27,362 nucleotides of DNA from WVWW01 sp041568335 (GCA_041568335.1 JBFFZZ010000007.1:1-27362); one strand, 5' to 3'; numbered from the stretch's first letter, positions 1 through 7,122 are shown. Numbers and translations are program-made. Notes: generated by a model not told the origin, from the letters alone.

Positions 1-965
<965 letters not shown>

Positions 966-969
966 CCGA

Positions 970-1512
970 CTACTCCCCGGCCATCCTGCGCCGCAGTTGT
1001 TGCAACTGGGTACGCAGGCTGCCGTCATAGACCGTCGATCCGATTCGTGTGACCGCGCCGCCGATCATCTCGGGCTTGACCGTGCAGGTCAGGCGGACGT
1101 CGCGGCCGGTCAGCTTCCGCACCGCCTGTTCGGCACGGCGGCGTTGCTCGTCGTTGAGCGGGGTGGCGGTGGTGATTTCGGCCGGGGCGATCCCCAGCGC
1201 ATCCTCGCGCATCTCCTCGAAGACCGCGGCGATCGAGCCCAGCGCCGGGATACGGTTGTTGTCCACGAGGGTGGTCAGGAAGTTCGAGACGCCCCCGGGC
1301 AGGCCGGCCTTCTGCGCCAGTCCCGTCAGGACCGCGGCGCGCGTCGTCCGGGCGACCGCGGGATCGAGCAGCCGGTCGCGAAGCTCGCGCGAGCCGTCGA
1401 TGGACTCGCCGAGGTTCATAAGGAAGCGCGAGATCGACTCGTTCGCGACGGGATCGGGGAAGGCGGCGAAGAGGGCCCGGGCGTAACGAACGGCCAGCTT
1501 GCGGTCTTTCAT
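970..1512 (-). CDS. atpH: ATP synthase F1 subunit delta (OSCP family)
   Basis: 180-residue delta subunit, the peripheral-stalk protein that ties the F1 head to the b subunits of F0. The N-terminal helical domain (VRYARALFAAF, near residues 8-18) and the C-terminal part (PEMIGGAVTRIGSTVYDGSLRTQLQQLRRRM, ending at the stop) match the family in order and length. Its ATG is the first plausible start; the upstream GAGG is weak and rather far away. It is the first gene of the visible atp operon and is followed 4 bp later by atpA. In many bacteria a b-subunit gene (atpF) sits directly upstream; here the upstream 340 bp are non-coding and are preceded by PilX-like genes. An upstream promoter with an exact TTGACA box supports transcription starting here. 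Confidence 0.95.
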   Translation of the reverse strand: MKDRKLAVRYARALFAAFPDPVANESISRFLMNLGESIDGSRELRDRLLDPAVARTTRAAVLTGLAQKAGLPGGVSNFLTTLVDNNRIPALGSIAAVFEEMREDALGIAPAEITTATPLNDEQRRRAEQAVRKLTGRDVRLTCTVKPEMIGGAVTRIGSTVYDGSLRTQLQQLRRRMAGE

Positions 1513-1594
1513 GACTGAGCGAAGCCTCGTTCTCGCCGGCGTCGTCGGGCGCGCAGACTCGAGTTAAATGGTTGCGGGTAGAAGAGGATTTTGG

Positions 1595-1624
1595 AAAGTA
1601 GCACAGCCCCGAAAAAGGTGTCAA
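1595..1624 (-). promoter_or_regulatory. Sigma70-type promoter of the atpH-atpA operon
   Basis: Read on the minus strand: TTGACA (1624-1619), an 18-bp spacer, then TGC-TACTTT (TACTTT at 1600-1595). The -35 box is a perfect consensus match. The -10 hexamer is poor but carries the TGn extension that compensates in extended -10 promoters. The start point would be near 1588, giving a leader of about 75 nt before atpH. A pair of 18-bp inverted repeats (1647-1683) lies just upstream of the -35 box. Confidence 0.6.
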
Positions 1625-1646
1625 CAGAACCGGCCGACGCGCCGTC

Positions 1647-1683
1647 GCCGACCGACTTGTCGGCTGCCGACGTGTTCGTCGGC
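1647..1683. repeat. Paired 18-bp inverted-repeat element, copy A
   Basis: Two GCCGAC-N6-GTCGGC units, 1647-1664 (spacer CGACTT) and 1666-1683 (spacer GTGTTC), separated by one base. Both arms are perfect in both units while the spacers differ, so the arms look constrained. The element lies about 23 bp upstream of the -35 box of the atpH promoter. It could act as DNA (a double operator) or as RNA (two hairpins); the sequence does not decide. Confidence 0.8.
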
Positions 1684-1794
1684 GGCTCGAGCGAGGTGGT
1701 TTCGAGGGTCGTGAGGGCGGGCGGGAGGAGGCTTTCGGAGGCCGTCGGCCCCGCCGGGGCAACGAGCCGGGGAGTCCGATGTTTGATCGACGAT

Positions 1795-1831
1795 GCCGAC
1801 AATCATGTCGGCGTCCGACAATATTGTCGGC
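1795..1831. repeat. Paired 18-bp inverted-repeat element, copy B
   Basis: Same 18-1-18 architecture as copy A: GCCGAC-AATCAT-GTCGGC at 1795-1812, one base, then TCCGAC-AATATT-GTCGGC at 1814-1831. One outer base of the last unit is mismatched, but its core CCGACAATATTGTCGG is a perfect 16-bp palindrome. It begins 24 bp beyond the stop codon of the minus-strand PilX-like gene, where a 3'-end or terminator structure would sit, but no T-run follows. Confidence 0.8.
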
Positions 1832-1855
1832 GCGGGCCCACGCCGCGCCGACGCC

Positions 1856-3124
1856 TTACATCTGGCGGAACTCCACGATCTCGTAGGGGAACGCGGGGGT
1901 CGAGTTGAAGATGTCGTCGGTGCAGTACATCGTGTCGCCGTTGCCGCCGCCGTTCTCGTTGAAGCTGGCGGAGCCGAACCCCGTGCTGCAGTCGTCCGAG
2001 TTCCCGTAGATCCCGTCCGGGCCGGCGATGTCCGCGACCACGAGCGAGCCGGAGGTCGCGCCGTTGCCCGCACCGTTACGGAGATAGACCCCGGTGCCGA
2101 TGACCCAGATCATCCCGTCCCAATCGTTCGCCCCGTTGCTCGTGAGGGTCCCGGTGACGATGAGCAGCCCGGCGCCGTCGGCGTTGAGACTGTAGTCGTC
2201 GTCGACGAAGACGATCCGGTCCGGGGTCGCCGCCGGGAACGTGCAGTTCGTCCCATCGGTGCAGACGAGATCGGCTCCGAGACGGATCATTTCGATCCTG
2301 TGCTTGAGCTCCTCGCAGCTCGACCAGACCGACTGGAGCGGGCCGTGGTAGGTCGGCTCCGATGGATCGGTCAAGTCGGCGAAAGCCTGGTCTCCGACGA
2401 TAGGCCCCGAGCTGTACGAGGTATCGGCTCCCACGCCGGCTTCCGCCAGCGCCTCGGCGGTCGAATCGCTGAGGCCGACGGTGGGTGCGTACAGGTTCGG
2501 AACGCCCTCCGGCGCTCCGTTGCAGTCCTCGCCGATGTATTGTTTCGGATTGCTCGCGCCGCCGATAAAGCTCGGGGTGGGTCCGAGCAGCGTGATCGCC
2601 GCGGGCGGGATCATCACGTCGCGGATCACCACCGCCTGGACGATCTCGAGCGCGTTGTCCGCACCCAGCCCCACGCCGGTGATGACCACCCGGTCGTTGG
2701 TATCGTTCGGGCTGGTGCCGTTGACCGCGTCGTTGGTCATGAACGCCGCGTACCAGCCGTCGGCAAACGGTGTCGGCGGGATCAACGGTACGTCATCGTC
2801 GTAGCCGCTGAGCCCGGTCACGTTGCCGAGCACATCGCGGGTGACCTGCAGGGAGCCCGGGTCGAAGTCGAGCACGCCATCGCCACCGGCATACGTCGTC
2901 AGGTCGTCGGTAAACCCGCCGGTGCCGGTGAGGATGAGGAGCGTCGCGCGACCTGCCTCCATGCCGGCCTCGGCGAGGTAGTAGGTGTGCTTGCTGAGGC
3001 TGTCCGCCTTGCTCGAGCGCACCTCGGTCGTCGACATGAAGACCAGGGCCATGCCCATGCTGGTGATCAGGGCCAGCACGAAAACGGCCATCACAAGGGC
3101 AGACCCGCTGTCCTTACGGCTCAT
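1856..3124 (-). CDS. PilX N-terminal-domain prepilin-like protein, paralogue 1
   Basis: 422-residue exported protein. A short basic leader (MSRKDSG) is followed by a hydrophobic helix at about residues 8-30 and the EVRSSKADSLSKHTYYLAEAGMEAGRATL block typical of the PilX N-terminal family of minor type IV prepilins. These are processed by prepilin peptidase and take part in pilus assembly, adhesion or secretion. There is no Glu5 as in major pilins, as is usual for PilX. The large C-terminal part has several cysteines, an AGPDGIYGNSDDC loop (Asp/Gly-rich, possibly metal-binding) and ends EIVEFRQM. An AGGAGA ribosome binding site precedes the ATG. The next gene upstream is a close paralogue of the same layout. 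The exact pilus role cannot be told from sequence. Confidence 0.85.
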   Translation of the reverse strand: MSRKDSGSALVMAVFVLALITSMGMALVFMSTTEVRSSKADSLSKHTYYLAEAGMEAGRATLLILTGTGGFTDDLTTYAGGDGVLDFDPGSLQVTRDVLGNVTGLSGYDDDVPLIPPTPFADGWYAAFMTNDAVNGTSPNDTNDRVVITGVGLGADNALEIVQAVVIRDVMIPPAAITLLGPTPSFIGGASNPKQYIGEDCNGAPEGVPNLYAPTVGLSDSTAEALAEAGVGADTSYSSGPIVGDQAFADLTDPSEPTYHGPLQSVWSSCEELKHRIEMIRLGADLVCTDGTNCTFPAATPDRIVFVDDDYSLNADGAGLLIVTGTLTSNGANDWDGMIWVIGTGVYLRNGAGNGATSGSLVVADIAGPDGIYGNSDDCSTGFGSASFNENGGGNGDTMYCTDDIFNSTPAFPYEIVEFRQM

Positions 3125-3412
3125 GGAGCTTCTCCTAGATTCGGAAACGTTGCCCGGGATCTACGCAAGTTCCGTTCCCGCAAACGGAGATTCGCAAAAA
3201 AGCGCCCCAGGCTCAGTCTATTCTGACGCGAATGCGATTCTCGGAAGACTGACGGGTGTCGCGGATCGCGACACAGAGCACGACGGGAACGGAGGTCGGA
3301 GCCCGATTGAGTCCGTATCGTGCCCCTTTTTGGTGAATGTCTCGGAAACCGACGCGCGGTCGCGATCTCCGACTTCGAATGCGGTTCTCGTAAGGGGATT
3401 TCGGTTTCGTGA
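3125..3412. other. Non-coding gap between the two PilX-like genes
   Basis: 288 bp without a gene. It contains an 8-bp perfect stem-loop (GTGTCGCG-GAT-CGCGACAC, 3256-3274) and short blocks shared with the DNA upstream of paralogue 2 (AGATTCGC at 3188-3195 and CGCAAGTTC at 3164-3172 on the plus strand). No canonical promoter is clear. The stem-loop lacks a T-run on either strand, so it is not a standard terminator. Confidence 0.6.
3256..3274. repeat. Perfect 8-bp inverted repeat (stem-loop)
   Basis: GTGTCGCG-GAT-CGCGACAC, an 8-bp stem with a 3-base loop, between the tandem PilX-like genes. It lies about 140 bp downstream (minus direction) of the end of paralogue 2 and upstream of paralogue 1. 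It might stabilise or separate the two transcripts, or bind a regulator. No T-run follows it. Confidence 0.65.
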
Positions 3413-4702
3413 TCAGTGCTGGCGGAACTCGACGATCTCGTACGGGTAGGCCGGGCTCGCGGCGATGATGTCGTCGGTGCAGTAAGTCGTCGTCCCGTTG
3501 CCGCCGCCGTTCTCGTCGAACGTCGTGGGCCCGAATCCGCCGACGCCACCGGTGCAGTCGTCGCTGGTCCCGTAGATGCCATCGGGTCCCGCGATGTCCG
3601 CAATGACGATGGCCCCGTCGACGGCGGCGCCGCCCCCGCCGTTGCGGCGGAAGGAACCCTCGCCGACGGCCCACATCTGGCCGGCCCACGAGACGGACCC
3701 GTTGGTCGTGAGCTCGCCCGTGACGACGATGGTCCCCTCGCCGCTGTCGTTCAGCGAGTAATCGTCGTCGATGAAGACGACGCGGTCCGGCGAAGACGCC
3801 GGCAAGGTGCAGGACCCGCCGTCGGTGCACACCACATCGGCGATGACCCGGATCGTCTCGACCTTCTGCTTGAGCTCCTGACAGCTCGTCCAGATGGAAT
3901 CGATCGGGCCGGGGTACATCGGGTCGCCGGGATCGGTGAGGTCGGCGACGGTCGCATCGCCGCTGTTGGATCCCGAGGTATATGCCGGATCGGAGCCGAT
4001 CGCCGACTCGACCAAGGCCTCGGCCGGCGTGCTCGTGAGCCCGACGACAGGAGCGTAGAGGCCCGACTGTCCGCCGCTGCCGCCGCAATCCTCGCCCACG
4101 TAGATCTTCGGGTTGCTGTGGCCGCCGGAAAAGCTCGGCGAAGGACCGAGCATGGTGATCGCCGCCGGCGGGATCAGGATTTCGCGTGTGACGATCGACT
4201 GGACGATCTCTACCGAGCTTTGCTTCAGCATCCCGATGCCGGTGATGGTCACCCGATCGTTGGTGTCGGTCGGGCTGGTGCCGTTGACCGGATCGTTGGT
4301 CATGAAGGCCGCGTACCAGCCGTCGGCGAAGGAGGTCGGGGGGATCAGCGGGACGTCATCGCCGTAACCCGTCAGGCCGGTGACGTTGCCCAGGACGTCA
4401 TAGGTGACCTGGACCGACGCGGGGTCGAAGTCGAGGTTGCCGTCGGCTCCGGCGTGGAGGGTCAGGTCGTCGGTGAACGGTCCCGCTCCGTTCACGTTAC
4501 GCAGCGTCGCCCGGCCGGCCTCCAGCCCCGCCTCGGCGAGGTAGAAGACCCGCTTGGAGCGCACATCGGAGTTGCTCGACCGGACCTCCGAGGTCGACAG
4601 GAAGAGCAGGGCGGCTCCCATCGCCCCCAGCAGAGCGAGGACGAAGATCGCCGCGACCAGGGCGGAGCCGGAATCGCTCCTCGTTCGGTTCGATCTCGCC
4701 AT
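3413..4702 (-). CDS. PilX N-terminal-domain prepilin-like protein, paralogue 2
   Basis: About 429 residues. A basic leader MARSNRTRSDSG precedes a hydrophobic helix (SALVAAIFVLALLGAMGAALLF) and the EVRSSNSDVRSKRVFYLAEAGLEAGRATL block of PilX-type minor prepilins. The rest aligns almost end to end with the downstream paralogue (shared GNVTGL-GY-DDVPLIPPT-FADGWYAAFMTND, IADIAGPDGIYG-SDDC and PYEIVEFRQ), so the two are a tandem duplication. I chose the ATG at 4702 because it leaves a short leader like that of paralogue 1. A GTG at 4741 would add 13 residues; neither start has a convincing ribosome binding site. It lies downstream of parB, separated by a paired inverted-repeat element. Probably inner-membrane anchored before assembly. 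Confidence 0.83.
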   Translation of the reverse strand: MARSNRTRSDSGSALVAAIFVLALLGAMGAALLFLSTSEVRSSNSDVRSKRVFYLAEAGLEAGRATLRNVNGAGPFTDDLTLHAGADGNLDFDPASVQVTYDVLGNVTGLTGYGDDVPLIPPTSFADGWYAAFMTNDPVNGTSPTDTNDRVTITGIGMLKQSSVEIVQSIVTREILIPPAAITMLGPSPSFSGGHSNPKIYVGEDCGGSGGQSGLYAPVVGLTSTPAEALVESAIGSDPAYTSGSNSGDATVADLTDPGDPMYPGPIDSIWTSCQELKQKVETIRVIADVVCTDGGSCTLPASSPDRVVFIDDDYSLNDSGEGTIVVTGELTTNGSVSWAGQMWAVGEGSFRRNGGGGAAVDGAIVIADIAGPDGIYGTSDDCTGGVGGFGPTTFDENGGGNGTTTYCTDDIIAASPAYPYEIVEFRQH

Positions 4703-4805
4703 AGCCTGCAAGAAGGTACGGGTCGATGCGAGGATGTCCACCGGCGCTTTCGTAAGTTCTTAAAATTCCAAGATTCGCGCTCTTTTTTGCACAAAGAAAG
4801 GGCAA

Positions 4806-4842
4806 GCCGACGGAAAAGTCGGCCGCCGACGGAAAAGTCGGC
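4806..4842. repeat. Paired 18-bp inverted-repeat element, copy C
   Basis: Two identical units GCCGACGGAAAAGTCGGC at 4806-4823 and 4825-4842, separated by a single C. Arms and 18-1-18 spacing are the same as in copies A and B. The element starts 13 bp beyond the parB stop codon on the transcribed strand and upstream of PilX-like paralogue 2, so it may end or protect the parAB transcript, or control the pil gene. Confidence 0.85.
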
Positions 4843-4855
4843 CAATTATTCTGGA

Positions 4856-5755
4856 TTATATGGGCTGTCCCGCGGCAAAAAGGATCAGGTTGTAGAGCCG
4901 GTCCAGCTCCTCCGAGGAGTAGGCGTGAAGCTCGATCCGGCCGCCGCCCTTCCTGCCCGACTGAACGATCTTGACCCGGGTGCCGACCGCCGACTGGAGC
5001 TTCTCCGCCGCTGCGATCAGGTTCGGATCGGGCGCCTTCGGGACCCGCGCCGCCGGCTTCGCCGACCCGCTCTTGCGGGCCACGGCGACCAGCCGCTCGG
5101 CGTCCCGGACGTTCAGCCCCCTGGCCACGATCTCCTTGGCCAGCTCGATCTGGAGGTCGGGCCGTGTGAGCCCGGCGAGCGCCTTGGCGTGGCCCGCGTT
5201 CAGGTCGCCGGTCTTGACGAAGTGCTGGACCTCGATCGGCAGGTTGAGGAGGCGGACGAAGTTCGCGATCGTCGCCCGCGACTTGCTGACCCGCTCGGCC
5301 AGTTCGTCCTGGGTCAGCCCGAGGTCGTGCATCAGCGTTTGGTAGGCGTTGGCCTCCTCGATCGGGTTGAGCCCGGCACGCTGGATGTTCTCGATCAGGG
5401 CCAGCTCGAGCATGCGATCGTCGGAGACCTCCATGACGACCGCCGGCACTCGCATCAATCCGGCGGCCTGGGCGGCCCGCCAGCGACGCTCGCCCGCGAT
5501 GAGCTCGTAGTGGTCGCCGTCGATCGGCCGCACCACGACCGGCTGCAACACACCGTCGCGGCCGACGGAGTGGGCCAGCTCCTGCAGCTCGCCCTCGTCG
5601 AAGTCTTTACGAGGCTGTGCCTGGTTCGGGACGATGCGATCGATGTCCAGCCGGATCAGACTGTTCTCGCGCGTTTTGGGTGCCGGCGGCGGTTGCGTCG
5701 GCGGCGCCTCGCGGATCAAGCTGCGTAGCCCTTTGCCCAGTGCCTTTCGCTTCAT
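4856..5755 (-). CDS. parB: Chromosome-partitioning protein ParB (CTP-dependent clamp)
   Basis: 299-residue ParB/Spo0J. It binds parS, uses CTP to slide and spread on DNA near the origin, and works with ParA and SMC in chromosome segregation. It begins MKRKALGKGLRSLI, whose conserved KALGKGL matches the ParA-interacting N-terminus. The CTP-binding motif GERRWR is at 88-93, ENIQR at 122-126, a helix-turn-helix near 148-168 (LTQDELAERVSKSRATIANF), and a C-terminal dimerisation region ends LYNLILFAAGQPI. The ATG at 5755 is preceded by AAGGAG at a good distance and gives the family's usual N-terminus. The start lies inside the parA reading frame, so the genes overlap by 149 bp in different frames. 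Two parS sites lie upstream of parA. Confidence 0.96.
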   Translation of the reverse strand: MKRKALGKGLRSLIREAPPTQPPPAPKTRENSLIRLDIDRIVPNQAQPRKDFDEGELQELAHSVGRDGVLQPVVVRPIDGDHYELIAGERRWRAAQAAGLMRVPAVVMEVSDDRMLELALIENIQRAGLNPIEEANAYQTLMHDLGLTQDELAERVSKSRATIANFVRLLNLPIEVQHFVKTGDLNAGHAKALAGLTRPDLQIELAKEIVARGLNVRDAERLVAVARKSGSAKPAARVPKAPDPNLIAAAEKLQSAVGTRVKIVQSGRKGGGRIELHAYSSEELDRLYNLILFAAGQPI

Positions 5756-6509
5756 GGACGAACTCCTTGGCCAGGTCGAAATAGGCTTGTGAGCCCTTGG
5801 AGCGGATGTCGTAGAGGAAGATCGGTTTGCCGTGACTGGGGGCCTCCCCCAGGCGGATGTTGCGCGGGATGACGGTCTGGAAGACCCGATCCCCGAAGAC
5901 CTCACGGACCTCGTCCACCACCTGTTTCGAGAGGTTGGTCCGTTCGTCGTACATCGTCATGATCACACCCCGGATCGCCAGATTCGGGTTGATGCTCTCA
6001 CGGACGAGCGTGATGGTCTCCATCAGTTGCGAGATCCCCTCGAGCGCCAGGTACTCGCACTGGACCGGGATCAGGACGCCGTCGGCGGCGGTGAGCGCAT
6101 TCAGGGTGAGCAGGTTCAGCGATGGCGGGCAATCGATCAGGATCTCGTGGTAGTCGTTGCGATTCGCTTCGAGCAGGTTACGTAGCCGGTACTCCCGCCC
6201 CTCGGCCTCGATCAGCTCGACCTCGCAACCGACGAGGTTGTTGTCGGCAGGGATCAGCGACAGGCAGGGGAGATCCGGGCTAGCCAGTTTCAGCTCTTCG
6301 AGCGGGATCGCATCGATGATCGCGTCATAGAGAGATGCCCTTTCCGGGTCCGCCTCGAAACCGAGCGACCGGGTCGAGTTTGCCTGAGGATCGGCGTCGA
6401 TCAGGAGAACGGGGCGTTCGGCGATGGCGAGAGCGGCGGCCAGATTCACCGCGGTTGTCGTCTTGCCGACACCGCCTTTCTGGTTGACCACGGCGATGAT
6501 TCTGCCCAC
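5607..6509 (-). CDS. parA: Chromosome-partitioning ATPase ParA (Soj family)
   Basis: About 300 residues. Deviant Walker ATPase that binds DNA non-specifically and segregates ParB-parS complexes. From the chosen GTG (6509) it reads MGRIIAVVNQKGGVGKTT, with the Walker A lysines at 11 and 16. LLIDADPQAN (Walker A') and EILIDCPPSLN (Walker B) follow, then the usual PRNIRLGEAPSHGKPI and GSQAYFDLAKEF. GAGG just upstream supports this start; the frame stays open further upstream to a GTG at 6611, but that would add 34 atypical residues. The family normally ends soon after DLAKE. Here the frame continues for some 50 polar, Ala/Arg/Gly-rich residues over the start of parB. That tail may be a real extension or the product of a lost stop or frameshift. 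Confidence 0.94.
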   Translation of the reverse strand: MGRIIAVVNQKGGVGKTTTAVNLAAALAIAERPVLLIDADPQANSTRSLGFEADPERASLYDAIIDAIPLEELKLASPDLPCLSLIPADNNLVGCEVELIEAEGREYRLRNLLEANRNDYHEILIDCPPSLNLLTLNALTAADGVLIPVQCEYLALEGISQLMETITLVRESINPNLAIRGVIMTMYDERTNLSKQVVDEVREVFGDRVFQTVIPRNIRLGEAPSHGKPIFLYDIRSKGSQAYFDLAKEFVHEAKGTGQRATQLDPRGAADATAAGTQNAREQSDPAGHRSHRPEPGTAS

Positions 6510-6619
6510 GGGAACCTCGAAAGGGCCTAAATAGGAATGGTTTTCATCCTCTCGAGCTGGCAACCCAGGCGTCGTGGGGGGTGGGTCTTCGCTCGCCGCG
6601 TAATGTAACACGCCCCGAT

Positions 6620-6635
6620 TGTTCCACGTGGAACA
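6620..6635. promoter_or_regulatory. parS: parS site 1 (ParB-binding palindrome)
   Basis: TGTTCCACGTGGAACA, a perfect 16-bp palindrome identical to a well-known form of the bacterial chromosomal parS consensus. It lies about 110 bp upstream of parA. A flanking CCCCGA (6613-6618)/TCGGGG (6641-6646) inverted repeat encloses it. It should load ParB near the origin and may also autoregulate parAB. Confidence 0.96.
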
Positions 6636-6661
6636 ATTTGTCGGGGTTCAGGATGGCCGGT

Positions 6662-6677
6662 TGTTCCACGTGGAACA
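6662..6677. promoter_or_regulatory. parS: parS site 2 (ParB-binding palindrome)
   Basis: A second perfect TGTTCCACGTGGAACA, starting exactly 42 bp after site 1, which is about four helical turns. Both sites therefore face the same side of the DNA. It lies on the far side of site 1 from parA. Confidence 0.96.
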
Positions 6678-6740
6678 TCCGTCGAGGTCACCTCGATCTT
6701 GCTCTGCCGCCCGGAATCTCGCCGGCGTGTCGCACAAGAC

Positions 6741-6797
6741 CGACACCCAAACCTTTAAGTGTTTATTAATCAAATATTTACGACAATTTGGGTGTCG
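6741..6797. repeat. 11-bp inverted repeat flanking an AT-rich core
   Basis: CGACACCCAAA at 6741-6751 is matched by TTTGGGTGTCG at 6787-6797. The 35-bp centre is strikingly AT-rich (for example TTTATTAATCAAATATTTA) in GC-rich surroundings. An additional GTGTCG at 6727-6732 can pair with the left arm, and AATTTGGGTG recurs at 6823-6832. It looks like a regulatory or DNA-unwinding element next to parS; function unknown. Confidence 0.65.
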
Positions 6798-6916
6798 TTT
6801 TGCGTCGACCCGATCGTCTCGAAATTTGGGTGGATCGCAAGCAACGATCGGACTCGACCGGCGTGTCGGCCCTTTGGGGGTCGATCGTGCCACCCCGCCA
6901 TGAAACCGGACGGACG

Positions 6917-6960
6917 CCCACCCGGCTGTCGCCGGTCAGCGAACGAAGTCCTCGGGTGGG
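6917..6960 (-). repeat. Compound stem-loop after the small ORF (possible terminator)
   Basis: CCCACCCG (6917-6924) pairs with CGGGTGGG (6953-6960). An inner CCGGC-TGTC-GCCGG hairpin (6922-6935) competes with or nests in it. The structure begins 3 bp past the stop codon of the minus-strand small ORF, so it may end or protect that transcript. No T-run follows, so intrinsic termination is uncertain. Confidence 0.45.
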
Positions 6961-6963
6961 GTC

Positions 6964-7083
6964 TCAGCTTTGAAGGGTGCCGCTTCCGCACGTCGTGGCG
7001 TCGGCCTTGTCGCACACCACGGCACGCGTGGTGATCTTCTCGGTCTGGAGGACGGCGGGCTTTTCGTAAGGCTTCTTCGGCAT
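6964..7083 (-). CDS. Small 39-residue peptide of unknown function, RiPP-leader-like YxxP motif
   Basis: A 39-codon ORF starting MPKKPYEKPAVLQTEK and ending CGSGTLQS, with two cysteines (24 and 32). A strong ribosome binding site (GGAGA, 7 nt before the ATG) and an orientation matching both neighbours argue that it is a real gene. The N-terminal K-P-Y-x-K-P-x-V block resembles the YxxP recognition motif in leader peptides of lasso-type and other RRE-recognised RiPPs. The middle (TRAVVCDKAD) resembles short proteins I recall from several Gram-negative genomes, but I cannot name the family. No modification enzyme or transporter is in the window. It could be a RiPP precursor, a regulatory peptide, or a small conserved protein. 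No signal peptide or membrane helix is visible. Confidence 0.65.
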   Translation of the reverse strand: MPKKPYEKPAVLQTEKITTRAVVCDKADATTCGSGTLQS

Positions 7084-7116
7084 CAGGGCGTCTCCATGAT
7101 TTTGGGCGCACGCCGC

Positions 7117-7122
7117 ATTCTA
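7117..7122 (-). promoter_or_regulatory. Possible -10 element for the small ORF
   Basis: TAGAAT on the minus strand (five of six bases match TATAAT) lies 33 bp upstream of the small ORF's ATG. The position for a -35 box falls inside the 7137-7172 inverted repeat and matches the consensus poorly. Weak evidence alone; listed because of the strong ribosome binding site downstream. Confidence 0.3.

Larger units (their letters stand above)
1513..1855. other. Non-coding interval between atpH and the first PilX-like gene
   Basis: 343 bp without a supportable gene. It contains the atpH promoter, two of the three paired 18-bp inverted-repeat elements (1647-1683 and 1795-1831) and a small GCCCC-GCC-GGGGC stem-loop at 1748-1760. 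Open frames crossing it have no ribosome binding site and look like read-through of GC-rich sequence. I see no atpF or atpB/atpE here. Confidence 0.7.
6678..6963. other. Non-coding interval upstream of parS, containing an AT-rich segment
   Basis: About 290 bp with no supportable gene. The notable parts are the AT-rich inverted-repeat segment at 6741-6797, a further AATTTGGGTG at 6823-6832 repeating 6785-6794, and a compound stem-loop (6917-6960) next to the small ORF's stop codon. No convincing parAB promoter hexamers were found; weak matches only. Confidence 0.5.

Noticed and set aside
1633..1648. Possible extra GCCGAC-like unit before repeat copy A
   Set aside because: The arms are imperfect, spacing is 5 rather than 6, and it does not fit the 19-bp register.
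3416..5728. 770-residue plus-strand frame across the second PilX-like gene and parB
   Set aside because: Runs antisense to two recognisable genes and through the paired repeats; no domain, no ribosome binding site.
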